A program made the translations under genes and the position numbers. The notes below the pieces were generated by a model. That model saw nothing but the letters and a program-made list of their open reading frames with translations, did no database searches and was not told the origin of the DNA. A DNA stretch of 59,966 nt, taken from the NCBI GenBank assembly GCA_025966225.1, contig JAOPVI010000082.1, positions 1 to 59,966 of the forward strand, in the 5' to 3' direction. Position 1 is the first letter of the stretch; every line of letters starts with the position of its first letter. Shown in pieces: positions 35,409 through 45,289 of this stretch. Origin of the DNA: Mycobacterium sp. (GTDB taxonomy: Bacteria > Actinomycetota > Actinomycetes > Mycobacteriales > Mycobacteriaceae).

Positions 35409-36422
35409 ATGACCGCTCGGACGATGCGCTCTTGGCGCGTGCGAACACCTGGGCCGATGAGCACGCGCCCGCTCGAGCTCGTCACCGACGCGGTCGCTGA
35501 ACCCGCCGACGGCGAGCTCCTCGTCGCCGTCCGAGCCTGCGGCGTATGCCGCACGGACCTGCACGTCACCGAGGGCGACCTGCCCGTGCATCATCCACAC
35601 GTCACTCCGGGCCACGAAGTCGTTGGCGAGGTCGCTGCCGTCGGGCCGGAGGTCACCGAATTCTCGGTCGGCGACGTGGTGGGCGTCGCGTGGTTGCGGC
35701 ACACCTGTGGACACTGCCGGTTCTGCTTGAGCGGCAAGGAGAATCTGTGCCAGGAATCGCGCTACACCGGCTGGGACGCCGACGGCGGATACGCCGAGTT
35801 CGTCACTGCGCCAGCGGCATACGTGCATCGCCTACCGTCGGGATACTCCGACAGCGAGCTCGCGCCCCTGCTCTGCGCCGGGATCATCGGCTATCGTTCC
35901 TTGCTCCGCGCCAACCTGCCACCACAGGGCAGGCTCGGTATCTACGGCTTTGGCGGTAGCGCCCACATCACTGCCCAAGTCGCGCTGGCCAGCGGCGCCG
36001 AGGTTCACGTGATGACCCGCGGACGGCAAGCGCAGGAGTTGGCGTTGGCGTTGGGCGCCGCGTCCGCACAAGGCGCCAGCGACCGACCGCCAGTGCCGCT
36101 CGACGCGGCGATCCTGTTCGCACCCGTCGGCGAGCTAGTGCTGCCCGCCCTGGAGGGCCTCGACCGGGGCGGCACTCTGGCGATCGCGGGAATCCACCTC
36201 AGTGACATCCCGGCGCTGAACTACCAACGACACCTGTTTCAGGAGCGTCAGGTGCGTTCGGTGACGTCGAACACCCGGGCCGACGCACGCGAATTCCTGG
36301 CGTTCGCGGGCCGCCACCACATCGACGTCACCACCCCGCAATACCCGCTGGACAGGGCCGATGCCGCGCTGAGCGACCTGAGTTCGGGCCGGATCGCGGG
36401 TGCCGCGGTGTTGATGGTCTAG
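35409..36422 (+). CDS. Zinc-dependent alcohol dehydrogenase (MDR family)
   Basis: 337 residues. Catalytic zinc ligands are in CGVCRTDLH and PGHEVVGEV; the structural zinc site is [15 protein letters not shown]. The Rossmann loop is [11 protein letters not shown]. It resembles zinc-dependent alcohol dehydrogenases of the AdhP/AdhA type, oxidising alcohols with NAD(P). ATG 35409 is chosen; AAGGAG lies somewhat far upstream (12 bases) and ATG 35424 is possible. The following FUSC gene starts 22 bases later. Confidence 0.9.
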   Translation: MTARTMRSWRVRTPGPMSTRPLELVTDAVAEPADGELLVAVRACGVCRTDLHVTEGDLPVHHPHVTPGHEVVGEVAAVGPEVTEFSVGDVVGVAWLRHTCGHCRFCLSGKENLCQESRYTGWDADGGYAEFVTAPAAYVHRLPSGYSDSELAPLLCAGIIGYRSLLRANLPPQGRLGIYGFGGSAHITAQVALASGAEVHVMTRGRQAQELALALGAASAQGASDRPPVPLDAAILFAPVGELVLPALEGLDRGGTLAIAGIHLSDIPALNYQRHLFQERQVRSVTSNTRADAREFLAFAGRHHIDVTTPQYPLDRADAALSDLSSGRIAGAAVLMV

Positions 36423-36444
36423 CCGTGGCGCAACGGAGCAACTC

Positions 36445-38286
36445 GTGACGACGCCACCGCCGCCCGCGCCTGCAGGCCGTGGACTGCGGGCGATGCTCGA
36501 GGTACGCGCCGCGCCGCGCCGCTGGCCGCGTGCGCTGAGGGCGTCGGTGTGCATGGGAGTTCCGGTGCTCGTCGGCTGGTCGGCCGGCGACCTCGGTGCC
36601 GGACTGACGGCAACGTTGGGCGGCTTCACCGCGCTGTACGGCAGCGGTCGGCCTTACCTGAATCGGGCTGCGCTGCTTGCCGTCGTGGCCGTGGCGCTGA
36701 GTGCTGCTGTCGGACTTGGCATCTGGATGGCCTCGATCCCCTGGCTCGGGGTACTCACCGTCGCCGCGATCGCCACCGCGGCAACGCTGCTGTGCAACGC
36801 CCTCGAGGTGGGACCGCCCGGGGCCTATCAATTCGCGCTGGTCTGCGCGGTCGGTATCGGCCTGCATAGCGGGCATCAAGACCCCATCCGATCCGCACTG
36901 TTGCTGCTGGCCGGCGGCGGCCTGGCCTGGGTGGTGCACATGGCAGGCGCGGCATTTGGGCCGCGCGGTCCGGAGAAGTCCGCCGTCGCCGCAGGCGGCC
37001 TCGCGGTGGCCGACTACATCGACGCCATCGCGACGAACGGCGAGGACGCAGCAAGGCATCAGGCGGCGCAGGCCATGCACGAAGCGTGGAAGGACCTCAT
37101 CAGTCGCCAGCCCAGACATCTGCCACCAAGCGCAACGGTGCGGCGACTGCGGGACCTGACCCGCCGACTACACGCGATCTTCGCCGACGCGATGAGCGCG
37201 GCAAGCTCGGACGCTCCCCCTGACCCAATCACCGCAACCACCGCACGGGCGTTGGCCGGACGGGCGTTCGATCGCATCGGCTCCGACGCCGCCGCGACGC
37301 CGATCGCGACGTTGCCGCTCGGCCGCCCAAGGGCGCGGACACTGATCAGACTGAGCGTGCAACCGGGCTCGAGAGCCCTACTCGTCGTCATCCGGGTGGG
37401 CGTGGCGACGATCGTCGCCGGAGGCCTGGCCGGGTTGCTAGGGCTAGAGCACGCCTACTGGGCGATGGCGGCCGCGGTGCTGGTACTGCACCAAGGACTG
37501 GACCGCAGGCGAATGATGCAACGCGCACTCGAGCGCTTCGTCGGCACCTGGACGGGGCTACTACTCGCGGCGGCCGTGATCGCGACACATCCGCACGCGC
37601 TGTGGCTGGTAGCCGTCGTCATGTTGCTGAATTTCCTCGTCGAGCTCACGGTGGTGCGCAACTACACCCTGGCCGTCGTCTTCATTACCGCTGTGGCACT
37701 GGTGATCTCGACTGGCGCTCATGGCACCGACGACCTTGGTGCGCTACTGCTCGCCCGCGGCGTGGACACGGCAGTGGGATGCGCCGTCGCGGTGGCCGTG
37801 TTCCTGCTGCTCGTTCCCGCCAGCGTCACGACGTGGCTTCCGACCGCCATCGCCGACACCCTCGATGCAGTCGCCTTGACCGCGGGCTACCTGGCTCCTG
37901 TGACGGTGACGACGCCGGAGGCCAAGGCCGCCCGGCGCGACTTGCAGCGGAGCGTCCTGCGGCTGGTGCAGACGTTCGACACCTCGATCAACGGAAATGC
38001 ACAGCAGCACCGCGCCGCGGAGCACATGTGGCCTGCGATCGCAGCGACCCAACGGCTGGCGTACCGCACGGTCGCCGAATGCTGGCGAGTCGAGCGGCTG
38101 CCGCGGCGCTCCAGCACGGAAGCCGAGGAGCTGGCAGCAGAATTCATCAACGTGCAGTCGGCCGTACACGCGACGGCCGAAGCCGTGCGGGCCGGCCGAA
38201 ACCCACCCGCCGTGACGATCACCGAAGGGGCCCTGTCCGACGAAGTCCGCGGTGTGCGCGCCGCGCTCGACCGTGAACCGGCCTGA
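36445..38286 (+). CDS. FUSC-family membrane protein, paralogue 2
   Basis: 613 residues, GTG start with CGGAG seven bases upstream. Two TM blocks: about residues 30-175 (VGWSAGDLGAGLTATLGGF to LAWVVHMAGAAFG) and about 310-465, with the FUSC signature AYWAMAAAVLVLHQGLDRRR and QRALERFVGTWTGLLLA. The soluble helical regions lie between and after the blocks. It is more distantly related to paralogue 1. Probably an organic-acid efflux component; cotranscription with the upstream alcohol dehydrogenase suggests a role in exporting or handling an alcohol-derived product (inference). Confidence 0.85.
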   Translation: MTTPPPPAPAGRGLRAMLEVRAAPRRWPRALRASVCMGVPVLVGWSAGDLGAGLTATLGGFTALYGSGRPYLNRAALLAVVAVALSAAVGLGIWMASIPWLGVLTVAAIATAATLLCNALEVGPPGAYQFALVCAVGIGLHSGHQDPIRSALLLLAGGGLAWVVHMAGAAFGPRGPEKSAVAAGGLAVADYIDAIATNGEDAARHQAAQAMHEAWKDLISRQPRHLPPSATVRRLRDLTRRLHAIFADAMSAASSDAPPDPITATTARALAGRAFDRIGSDAAATPIATLPLGRPRARTLIRLSVQPGSRALLVVIRVGVATIVAGGLAGLLGLEHAYWAMAAAVLVLHQGLDRRRMMQRALERFVGTWTGLLLAAAVIATHPHALWLVAVVMLLNFLVELTVVRNYTLAVVFITAVALVISTGAHGTDDLGALLLARGVDTAVGCAVAVAVFLLLVPASVTTWLPTAIADTLDAVALTAGYLAPVTVTTPEAKAARRDLQRSVLRLVQTFDTSINGNAQQHRAAEHMWPAIAATQRLAYRTVAECWRVERLPRRSSTEAEELAAEFINVQSAVHATAEAVRAGRNPPAVTITEGALSDEVRGVRAALDREPA

Positions 38287-38380
38287 GCGGCGGTGCGCCC
38301 CGACCAAGCGGTAGGTTGACGGATATCGGGTACCCCAGGGTACCGGCTATCGCCGTGCCCCATGATTCGGAGGTTTGACA

Positions 38381-39556
38381 ATGAGATTGGCGCTCAGCGA
38401 CGACGAAGCCGCATTCCGTGACGAATTACGGGAGTTCTTCACCACCCAGATACCGGCGGACATCCGCGCCAGGGCGCGCGAAGGTGAACTCCGTTTCCCC
38501 GATGACCTGGTCACGGCGCAGCGGATCTTGAACGAGCGCGGCCTCGCCGTGCCGAACTGGCCGGTCGAATGGGGTGGCCAGGACTGGTCACCGCTTCAGC
38601 GGCAGATCTGGTCCGACGAGTTGCGGCTGGCGTGCGTGCCCGAGCCGCTGGCGTTCAACGCCAGCATGGTCGGCCCGGTGATCGCCGCCTTCGGTTCGCA
38701 GGAGCTCAAGCAACGCTTTCTGCCGCCGACGGCCAACCTCGACATCTGGTGGTGCCAGGGTTTCTCCGAGCCGGAGGCCGGTTCGGATCTCGCGTCGCTG
38801 CGCACCACCGCCGTCCGAGACGGCGACTCCTACGTCGTCAATGGCCAGAAGACGTGGACCACGCTGGGTCAGTACGCGGACTGGATCTTCCTGCTCGCGC
38901 GCACCGACCCGAACGCGCCCAAGCGCCAGGCGGGGATCTCGTTCCTGCTCACCGAGATGTCGACACCGGGGATCACGCTGCGCCCCATCAAGCTGATAGA
39001 CGGCGGCTACGAGGTCAACGAGGTCTTCTTCGAAGACGTCCGCATCCCCGCCGATCAGCTGGTCGGCGAGGAGAACAGCGGCTGGACGTACGCCAAGTTC
39101 CTGTTGAGCAACGAGCGCACCGGCATCGCCAGGATCGGCACCACGAAGGTGTGGTTGGCGCAGGTCAAGGAGCACGCCGCGAGCACGCCCGCCGAACGTG
39201 GCGCCTTGCTCGACGACCCGCTGTTCGCCGCCCGGGTCGCCGAACTGGAAAACGAACTACTCGCTTTGGAACTCACGCAGCTGCGGGTCAGTGGGTCCGA
39301 GGCCGAAGGCAAGCCCAATCCGGCGTCCTCGATCCTCAAGTTGAAGGGCAGCCAGTTGCAGCAGGCGGTCACCGAATTGGGGGTCGACGTCGCAGGTCCT
39401 GATGCGTTGCCGTTCGACGCCGGAGCCGACATCGGCTCGCCGCTGTGGGCGCAGCACGCTGCGCCGAAATATCTCAACTACCGCAAGACCTCGATCTACG
39501 GCGGCACCAACGAGGTGCAGCGCAGCATCATCGCCTCGACGATTCTCGGACTGTGA
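38381..39556 (+). CDS. Acyl-CoA dehydrogenase (FadE), subunit 1 of a likely heteromeric pair
   Basis: 391 residues; CGGAGG seven bases before ATG 38381. Acyl-CoA dehydrogenase segments: GLAVPNWPVEWGGQDW, WWCQGFSEPEAGSDLASLRT, NGQKTWTT, ERTGIARIGT, and the C-terminal YRKTSIYGGTNEVQRSIIA. The position of the MCAD-type catalytic Glu is Gly (YGGT), as in many mycobacterial FadE proteins that place the base elsewhere. The next gene is a divergent, shorter ACAD eight bases away. Such pairs form alpha2-beta2 enzymes in sterol or side-chain beta-oxidation. Confidence 0.9.
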   Translation: MRLALSDDEAAFRDELREFFTTQIPADIRARAREGELRFPDDLVTAQRILNERGLAVPNWPVEWGGQDWSPLQRQIWSDELRLACVPEPLAFNASMVGPVIAAFGSQELKQRFLPPTANLDIWWCQGFSEPEAGSDLASLRTTAVRDGDSYVVNGQKTWTTLGQYADWIFLLARTDPNAPKRQAGISFLLTEMSTPGITLRPIKLIDGGYEVNEVFFEDVRIPADQLVGEENSGWTYAKFLLSNERTGIARIGTTKVWLAQVKEHAASTPAERGALLDDPLFAARVAELENELLALELTQLRVSGSEAEGKPNPASSILKLKGSQLQQAVTELGVDVAGPDALPFDAGADIGSPLWAQHAAPKYLNYRKTSIYGGTNEVQRSIIASTILGL

Positions 39557-39563
39557 GGACGTC

Positions 39564-40700
39564 ATGGACTTCGACCTGACCGACGAGCAGAACCTGTTGC
39601 GCGACGTCACCCGCGAGGCGTTCACGCGCGCGTATGACATCGAGACCCTGCTGAAGGTCGGCGACACCGAGCTCGGGTGGAGCCGCGACGTCTGGTCACA
39701 GCTGGCCGAAATCGGCATCCTCGGGCTCGGCTTCGATCCGGACGAGGCTGGCCAGGTCGAGCTCATGGTGGTGCTCACCGAGCTCGGTCGGCGGCTGGCC
39801 CCCGAACCAGTCGTGCAGGCCGCGCTGATTCCCGGCGGCCTGATCGCCGAGCTCGGGAACGACGAACAACGCAAGCTGCTCGACCAGGTGACGGAAGGGC
39901 AGACGCTGCTGGCGTTGGCACATCAAGAACCCGGCATGCGCGGAGTGTCGGTGCGCGTCACCACACGTGCTGAGCGACAGGGTGATTCGTGGGCCGTCAC
40001 CGGAACCAAGAATCCGGTGCTCTCCGGTGACTGCGCCGACGTATTCGTCGTGAGCGCGGCACTGCCCGACTCCCAGGGCGAGCGAAGCGACGGGAGTACC
40101 GAAGGCGTCGGATTGTTCGTCGTCAACGCCGATGCGGTGAGCCGGCGCGCGTTCCGAACGTTCGACGGGCAGCGCGCCGCTCAACTGCACCTGGAATCGG
40201 TAGCGGCACAACCACTCGGCGGCGGCGGCGACGCGACGCAGGGCCTGCAGCACGCGCTGATCCGCTACCAGTCGGCGCTGTGCGCCGAAGCGGTCGGGGC
40301 AATGGACGAAGCTCTGCGGCTCACCACCGACTACCTGACCAGCCGCAAGCAGTTCGGGGTGCCGCTAAGCAAGTTCCAGACCCTGACCCAACGGGCGGCC
40401 GACATGTACGTCTCACTCGAATTGGCGCGCAGCATGAGCTTCTATGCCGCGATGTCGATCGCCGACGGGGACTTCGACCCCGTCATAGCCGCCAGGGCCA
40501 AACTCCAGATCAGTCGGTCGGGACGCCACATCGCGCAGGAAGCGATTCAGCTGCATGGCGGTATCGGCGTCACGGCTGAGTACCCGGTGGGTCACTACGC
40601 TGCTCGGCTCACCGCGATCAACCAGACGCTGGGCTCGGCCGACGATCAACTGCACACGCTGATCGGCGCGCTTGGCTCGTACGGGACCGTCTCGCTGTAA
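39564..40700 (+). CDS. Acyl-CoA dehydrogenase (FadE), subunit 2 of a likely heteromeric pair
   Basis: 378 residues starting MDFDLTDEQNLLRDVTREAF, with GAGGA just upstream. It keeps the ACAD fold (LGLGFDPDEAGQVELMVVL, DYLTSRKQFGVPLSKFQ, QEAIQLHGGIGVTAEYPVGH) but is weakly conserved in the middle domain and lacks the usual C-terminal substrate loop. This pattern fits the non-catalytic or FAD-contributing partner of a heterotetrameric FadE like the ChsE enzymes. Substrate unknown; no other beta-oxidation gene is adjacent. Confidence 0.88.
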   Translation: MDFDLTDEQNLLRDVTREAFTRAYDIETLLKVGDTELGWSRDVWSQLAEIGILGLGFDPDEAGQVELMVVLTELGRRLAPEPVVQAALIPGGLIAELGNDEQRKLLDQVTEGQTLLALAHQEPGMRGVSVRVTTRAERQGDSWAVTGTKNPVLSGDCADVFVVSAALPDSQGERSDGSTEGVGLFVVNADAVSRRAFRTFDGQRAAQLHLESVAAQPLGGGGDATQGLQHALIRYQSALCAEAVGAMDEALRLTTDYLTSRKQFGVPLSKFQTLTQRAADMYVSLELARSMSFYAAMSIADGDFDPVIAARAKLQISRSGRHIAQEAIQLHGGIGVTAEYPVGHYAARLTAINQTLGSADDQLHTLIGALGSYGTVSL

Positions 40701-40729
40701 CCCCAGAATGGACGTGATTCCTCGCTTCG

Positions 40730-40984
40730 TCATCGGCGAGGCGCGTTACGGCAAGCACGTCGGGATCCGGATCTGGTCCGACGAGCTGTGCCCGCGGCTC
40801 CACTCGACTCGGCAGCAACGCCAATGATCCGGTGCCGCAACCAACGTCGGCGATCACGTCGCCGGGTTGTGGCGCCACGTACATGGCGGCCAGCGCACGC
40901 CACAGTCGCTCTCGCGTCCACGGGATCGTAGAACCGGGTCGGCGCGAACCGACCCATGGCCGGGGTGAACGCTTGCGTACTCAT
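40730..40984 (-). pseudogene. SAM-dependent methyltransferase remnant, frameshifted and truncated
   Basis: The N-terminal part, MSTQAFTPAMGRFAPTRFYD, runs from ATG 40984 and then breaks at about 40915-40922. In the next frame the gene continues as TRERLWRALAAMYVAPQ, then PGDVIADVGCGTGSLALL (the SAM-binding DVGCGTG motif) and RVEPRAQLVGPDPDPDVLAV. Homology fades near 40735, next to the 3' end of the acyl-CoA dehydrogenase gene, so the C-terminal half is lost. A short deletion around the conserved V-A-L segment explains the frame change. Confidence 0.7.
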
Positions 40985-41179
40985 GTTCGTAGTCTCGACG
41001 GCGCGGAGTCGTTCGGTCTTGAAGAAATCGCTTGCCCGGCGGACCTCGCCTCGATTCGGCTGCCGTTCGCCACCGTGACGGCCACGAACTCACTCGCGCA
41101 TCCCGGCGATCGATGGTTCGCGGGGTGTCCCTCGATTGATTGGCCCGGCGCGCTCGTACGCTCGCCTACGCTGACGTGC

Positions 41180-43609
41180 ATGAAGCGGTACCCGGCGATT
41201 GAGAAATCGGTCGCCAAACTTGTACTTCTCTGTCTGCTGGCGGGGGTGCTCGCCGCCGGCTTGATGTTTCCGCTCGTCGGTGGCTCGGGCGCGGCGATCA
41301 ATCGAGCCTTCGATACGGCGGCCGAGGACTCGTCACAGCTGGTGCGCGGAGACGTGCCGATCGTCTCCACGATGGTGGACTCCGCAGGCAATCCGATCGC
41401 GTGGCTTTACAGCCAGCGCCGATGGGTAGTACCGACTGATCGAATCGCCGACACCATGAAGTTGGCAATCGTCTCGATCGAGGACAGACGCTTCGCCGTC
41501 CACCGCGGAGTGGATGTGCCGGGCACACTGACCGGACTCACCGGCTACCTGCAGGGCTCCGACGACACCCGGGGTGGGTCGACGATCGAGCAGCAGTACA
41601 TCAAGAACTACAACCTGCTGGTCACCGCAAAGACCGATGCCGAGCGACGGGCGGCGGTCGAGACCACACCCGTCCGCAAGCTTCGCGAGATCCGAATGGC
41701 GCTGACGCTGGACAAGGCGCTGTCGAAGCCGGAGATCCTCACTCGCTATCTGAACTTGGTGCCATTCGGCAACGGCGCGTACGGCGTGCAGGACGCGGCG
41801 CGGACCTACTTCGGTATCGACGCCGCACAACTCAATTGGCAGCAGGCCGCCTTGCTGGCCGGGATGGTGCAATCCAGCAGCGCGCTCAACCCGTACACCA
41901 ACCCCGAAGGCGCCCTGGCGCGACGCAACGTCGTGCTCGACACGATGATCGAGAACCTGCCCGACGACGCCGAAGAACTACGTGCCGCCAAGGCCCTGCC
42001 GTTGGGCATCCTGCCGCAGCCCAATGCGTTGCCGCAGGGTTGCATCGGAGCGGGTGACCGAGCGTTCTTCTGTGATTACGCGCTGTCCTATCTGGCGAAG
42101 GCGGGCATCGCCAAGGAGCAGTTGACCCATGACGGCTACCTCATCCGCACCACCCTCGACCCGAAGGTCCAAGCCAGCGTCAAACAGGCGGTTGACACTG
42201 TCGCGAGCCCGACGCAAAACGGTGTCGCGAGCGTGATGAGCGTGATCAAGCCCGGTCAAGACGCGCACCGGGTGCTGGCGATGGCGGACAACCGCACCTA
42301 CGGGCTCAACCTCGCCGCAGGCCAGACCGTCCAACCGCAGCCCTTCTCACTGGTCGGTGACGGCGCAGGGTCGATATTCAAGATCTTCACCACGGCCGCG
42401 GCGCTCGACATGGGGATGGGCATCAACGCTCAGCTCGAGGTGCCGCAGAAGTTCGAGGGCACGGGCCTGGGCAGTAGCAACGCCCCCGGATGTCCACCGC
42501 AGACCTGGTGCGTAAAGAACGCAGGCAGCTACCGCACCCCCATGAGCGTGACCGACGCGCTCGCGCAGTCGCCCAACACCGCATTCGCGAAGCTCATTGC
42601 GCAGGTCGGTGTCCCGCGGGCGGTCGAGATGGCGGTCAGACTGGGGTTGCGATCGTATGCCGAGGCGGGCACCGCTCGGGCTTACGACCCGAACAACGAC
42701 GAGACGCTCGCGGACTACATCAAGCGGCAGAACATCGGATCCTTCACACTCGGCCCGTTCGAACTCAACGCACTCGAGTTGTCGAACGTTGCCGCAACGC
42801 TGGCGTCGGGCGGCATGTGGTGCCCGCCCAACCCCATCGAGAAAGTCATCGATCGCCGTGGCGCCGAAGTGCCCATCAAGGCCGCCGCGTGTGAGCAAGT
42901 GGTGCCCGTCGGACTCGCCAACACGCTTACCAATGCGTTGGGCAAGGACACGACCAGCGGCACCGCGGCCGGTTCGGCAGGCTCCGTGGGGTGGAATCTG
43001 CCCATGTCGGGCAAGACTGGCACAACCGAATCTCATCGGTCCTCCGGCTTCCTAGGATTCACCAATCAGTACGCCGCGGCGAACTACATCTTCGACGATT
43101 CGCCTGCACCGTCCGGTCTGTGTTCGTACCCGCTCCGAAAGTGCGGTGACGGCAACCTGTTTGGCGGAAAGGAGCCGGCGCGCACGTGGTTCTTGGCCAT
43201 GAAACCGATCGCTCGCGATTTCGGCCCCGTGGCGTTGCCCCCCACGGACCCGCGCTACGTCGACGGCGCGCCGGGCAGCAAGCTGCCGAGCGTGACCAGC
43301 CTGACTGTCGCTGCGGCGCGTAAACGTCTGCAGGAAGCCGGTTTCCAGGTCGCCGATCAACCCACACCGATCAACAGCTATCTCTCGAAGGGCGCCGTGG
43401 TGGGGACGACGCCGAAGGACAAGGCCTTCCCCGGCTCGATCATCGTCATCAATACGAGCAACGGGATCGCACCTGCGCCGGTCTACTACCCTCCCCCGCC
43501 TCCGCCTGACGCTCCTCCCCCGCCCGAGCTCCCACCGCCCCCGGGCGCCAACGTCATCAACATTCCCGGGCTGCCGCCGATAACGCTCCCAGCTCCGCCG
43601 CCGCCCTAA
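41180..43609 (+). CDS. ponA2: Bifunctional class A penicillin-binding protein, PonA2 type with PASTA domain
   Basis: 809 residues. One N-terminal TM anchor is followed by a glycosyltransferase domain with the catalytic Glu in SIEDRRFAVHRGVD and GGSTIEQQYIKNY. The transpeptidase has SIFK (nucleophile Ser), SPN and KTGTTE. A single C-terminal PASTA domain (LPSVTSLTVAAARKRLQEAG to IIVINTSNG) leads to a Pro-rich tail. It polymerises and cross-links peptidoglycan outside the membrane. Sequence agreement with mycobacterial PonA2 is high, but the flanking genes are not those of the M. tuberculosis ponA2 locus. A PonA2-derived paralogue is therefore possible. ATG 41180 is used. Confidence 0.9.
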   Translation: MKRYPAIEKSVAKLVLLCLLAGVLAAGLMFPLVGGSGAAINRAFDTAAEDSSQLVRGDVPIVSTMVDSAGNPIAWLYSQRRWVVPTDRIADTMKLAIVSIEDRRFAVHRGVDVPGTLTGLTGYLQGSDDTRGGSTIEQQYIKNYNLLVTAKTDAERRAAVETTPVRKLREIRMALTLDKALSKPEILTRYLNLVPFGNGAYGVQDAARTYFGIDAAQLNWQQAALLAGMVQSSSALNPYTNPEGALARRNVVLDTMIENLPDDAEELRAAKALPLGILPQPNALPQGCIGAGDRAFFCDYALSYLAKAGIAKEQLTHDGYLIRTTLDPKVQASVKQAVDTVASPTQNGVASVMSVIKPGQDAHRVLAMADNRTYGLNLAAGQTVQPQPFSLVGDGAGSIFKIFTTAAALDMGMGINAQLEVPQKFEGTGLGSSNAPGCPPQTWCVKNAGSYRTPMSVTDALAQSPNTAFAKLIAQVGVPRAVEMAVRLGLRSYAEAGTARAYDPNNDETLADYIKRQNIGSFTLGPFELNALELSNVAATLASGGMWCPPNPIEKVIDRRGAEVPIKAAACEQVVPVGLANTLTNALGKDTTSGTAAGSAGSVGWNLPMSGKTGTTESHRSSGFLGFTNQYAAANYIFDDSPAPSGLCSYPLRKCGDGNLFGGKEPARTWFLAMKPIARDFGPVALPPTDPRYVDGAPGSKLPSVTSLTVAAARKRLQEAGFQVADQPTPINSYLSKGAVVGTTPKDKAFPGSIIVINTSNGIAPAPVYYPPPPPPDAPPPPELPPPPGANVINIPGLPPITLPAPPPP

Positions 43610-43640
43610 TCGGGCACTAAGCCGTCGGAAGAGTCTCGGA

Positions 43641-43844
43641 GACTTCGAAGCCGTCTTCGAACTCGCACTGTTCCGCGAGGCCAGCTTCAAGGACGCATGG
43701 CTCTATGTCATCGTGATGGTGGTGATTGGCGCGGGCTATCTCGGCTACCTGCTCGCCCGGCGCGGAAGGCACGAATTGGCCATGCCCGACCAGCATTCGA
43801 TCGACGCGGAACTCGACCAGGAAGCCGGCACACAGCAGCCATGA
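43641..43844 (+). pseudogene. C-terminal fragment of a membrane protein, coupled to the FGGY kinase
   Basis: A frame open to the TGA at 43842-43844 encodes DFEAVFELALFREASFKD, one TM helix (AWLYVIVMVVIGAGYLGYLL) and a polar tail ending ELDQEAGTQQP. Upstream it runs into the ponA2 stop region without a convincing start codon; ATG 43716 would give only 42 residues. The stop overlaps the kinase ATG as ATGA, as expected for an operon partner. It looks like the last helix of a permease whose body has been deleted, but a genuine small membrane protein cannot be excluded. Confidence 0.45.
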
Positions 43845-45289
43845 CCCACGTACTGGCCATCGACCAGGGCACCTCGGGCACCAAGGCGATCGTCGTCGAC
43901 GACGCCGGGCAGGTGGTCTCGATCGCGGAGGTCGCCCTCCGCCCCGAATACCTACCCGGAGGCGGCGTCGAGCAGGACCCCGAGGCGCTGTGGAATTCCG
44001 TGGTCGACGCGGGCCGCCGCGCACTCGACGAGGCCGGTGTGCCCGTCGCCGCGGTGGCACTGGCCAACCAGGGCGAGACGGTGCTGGCGTGGGACAGGCG
44101 CACCGGCAGGCCGCTGACCCCGGCGATCGTCTGGCAGGACCGCCGCGCAGAGTCCATCTGCGCGGGCCTGGCCGGATCCGCCGAGGCAGTCGCCGCCAAG
44201 ACCGGACTGGTGCTGGATCCCTACTTCTCCGCGCCGAAGATGGCGTGGATCCGGGAGCACCTGACCCGCGACGGAGTGGTCACCACCACCGACACCTGGC
44301 TGCTTCACCGGCTGTGCGGCGCATTCGTCACCGACGTCTCCACGGCCAGCCGTTCGCTGTTGCTCGACTTGGACACCACCGGATGGGACCCCGAACTCGC
44401 CGAGCTCTTCGGCCTCGGAGCCGAGGACTTGCCCGCCCTCGTCGACTGCGACTACGTCGCCGGGGAGACCGACGTCTTCGGCCCGCCGTCGATTACGGTC
44501 GCCGGTCTGATCGTCGACCAGCAGGCAGCGCTACTCGCCGAGAGCTGTCTAGAGGCGGGATCGGCGAAATGTACCTTCGGCACGGGGGCGTTCCTACTCG
44601 CCCAGCTCGGCGAGCACCCTGGCCGTTCGAAGGCCGGGCTGACCACGTCAGTGGCCTGGCGGCTGCAGGAACGCACCTCCTACTGCGTCGACGGGCAGGT
44701 CTACACCGCCGCGTCGGCGGTGCGCTGGGCCATCGAGCTGGGCCTGGTGACCGCGGCCAATCAGCTCGATGCGGTATCGGTGTCGGCCGGTGATTCCAGC
44801 GGCGGCGTGCTCTGCGTCCCCGCGCTGGCCGGGCTCGCCGCCCCGTGGTGGGACGCTCAGGCCACCGCCTCCTTCACCGGCATGACGCTCAGTAGCCAGC
44901 GCGGACACCTGGTCCGCGCCCTGCTCGAGGGAATCGCCGCGCAGGTGGCCGCCGTCGCCGACTTGGTCGCCGGCGACCTTGGACAGCCACTCACCCGGCT
45001 ACGGGTCGACGGCGGTCTGACCCGCTCCGCGGTACTCATGCAGGCCCAGGCCGACCTGGCCCGCATTCCCGTCGAGGTCTACCCCTCATCTCACGCCACG
45101 CCGCTCGGCGCCGCGGCCTGCGCCCGGCTCGCACTCGACCGGACCGTCAGCCTCACCGACGTCGTCGGCACCTGGACTCCCCGGCACACCTACGAACCGA
45201 TCTGGTCGGCCGACCGCGCCGCCGAGCACATGCACCGCTGGATGCAGGCGGCGAGCGCGGCGCTGGCGCCGAAGGAGAGTCAGCCATGA
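43841..45289 (+). CDS. FGGY-family carbohydrate kinase, glycerol-kinase-like
   Basis: 482 residues. MTHVLAIDQGTSGTKAIVVD is the N-terminal phosphate-1 motif, then IVWQDRRAE, DTWLLHRLCG, KCTFGTGAFLLAQ and the C-terminal LRVDGGLTRSAVLMQAQADL. It resembles GlpK, which phosphorylates glycerol, though sister families use other polyols. The next gene overlaps by four bases (ATGA) and encodes a GlpD-like FAD enzyme, consistent with glycerol or polyol use. Confidence 0.88.
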   Translation: MTHVLAIDQGTSGTKAIVVDDAGQVVSIAEVALRPEYLPGGGVEQDPEALWNSVVDAGRRALDEAGVPVAAVALANQGETVLAWDRRTGRPLTPAIVWQDRRAESICAGLAGSAEAVAAKTGLVLDPYFSAPKMAWIREHLTRDGVVTTTDTWLLHRLCGAFVTDVSTASRSLLLDLDTTGWDPELAELFGLGAEDLPALVDCDYVAGETDVFGPPSITVAGLIVDQQAALLAESCLEAGSAKCTFGTGAFLLAQLGEHPGRSKAGLTTSVAWRLQERTSYCVDGQVYTAASAVRWAIELGLVTAANQLDAVSVSAGDSSGGVLCVPALAGLAAPWWDAQATASFTGMTLSSQRGHLVRALLEGIAAQVAAVADLVAGDLGQPLTRLRVDGGLTRSAVLMQAQADLARIPVEVYPSSHATPLGAAACARLALDRTVSLTDVVGTWTPRHTYEPIWSADRAAEHMHRWMQAASAALAPKESQP

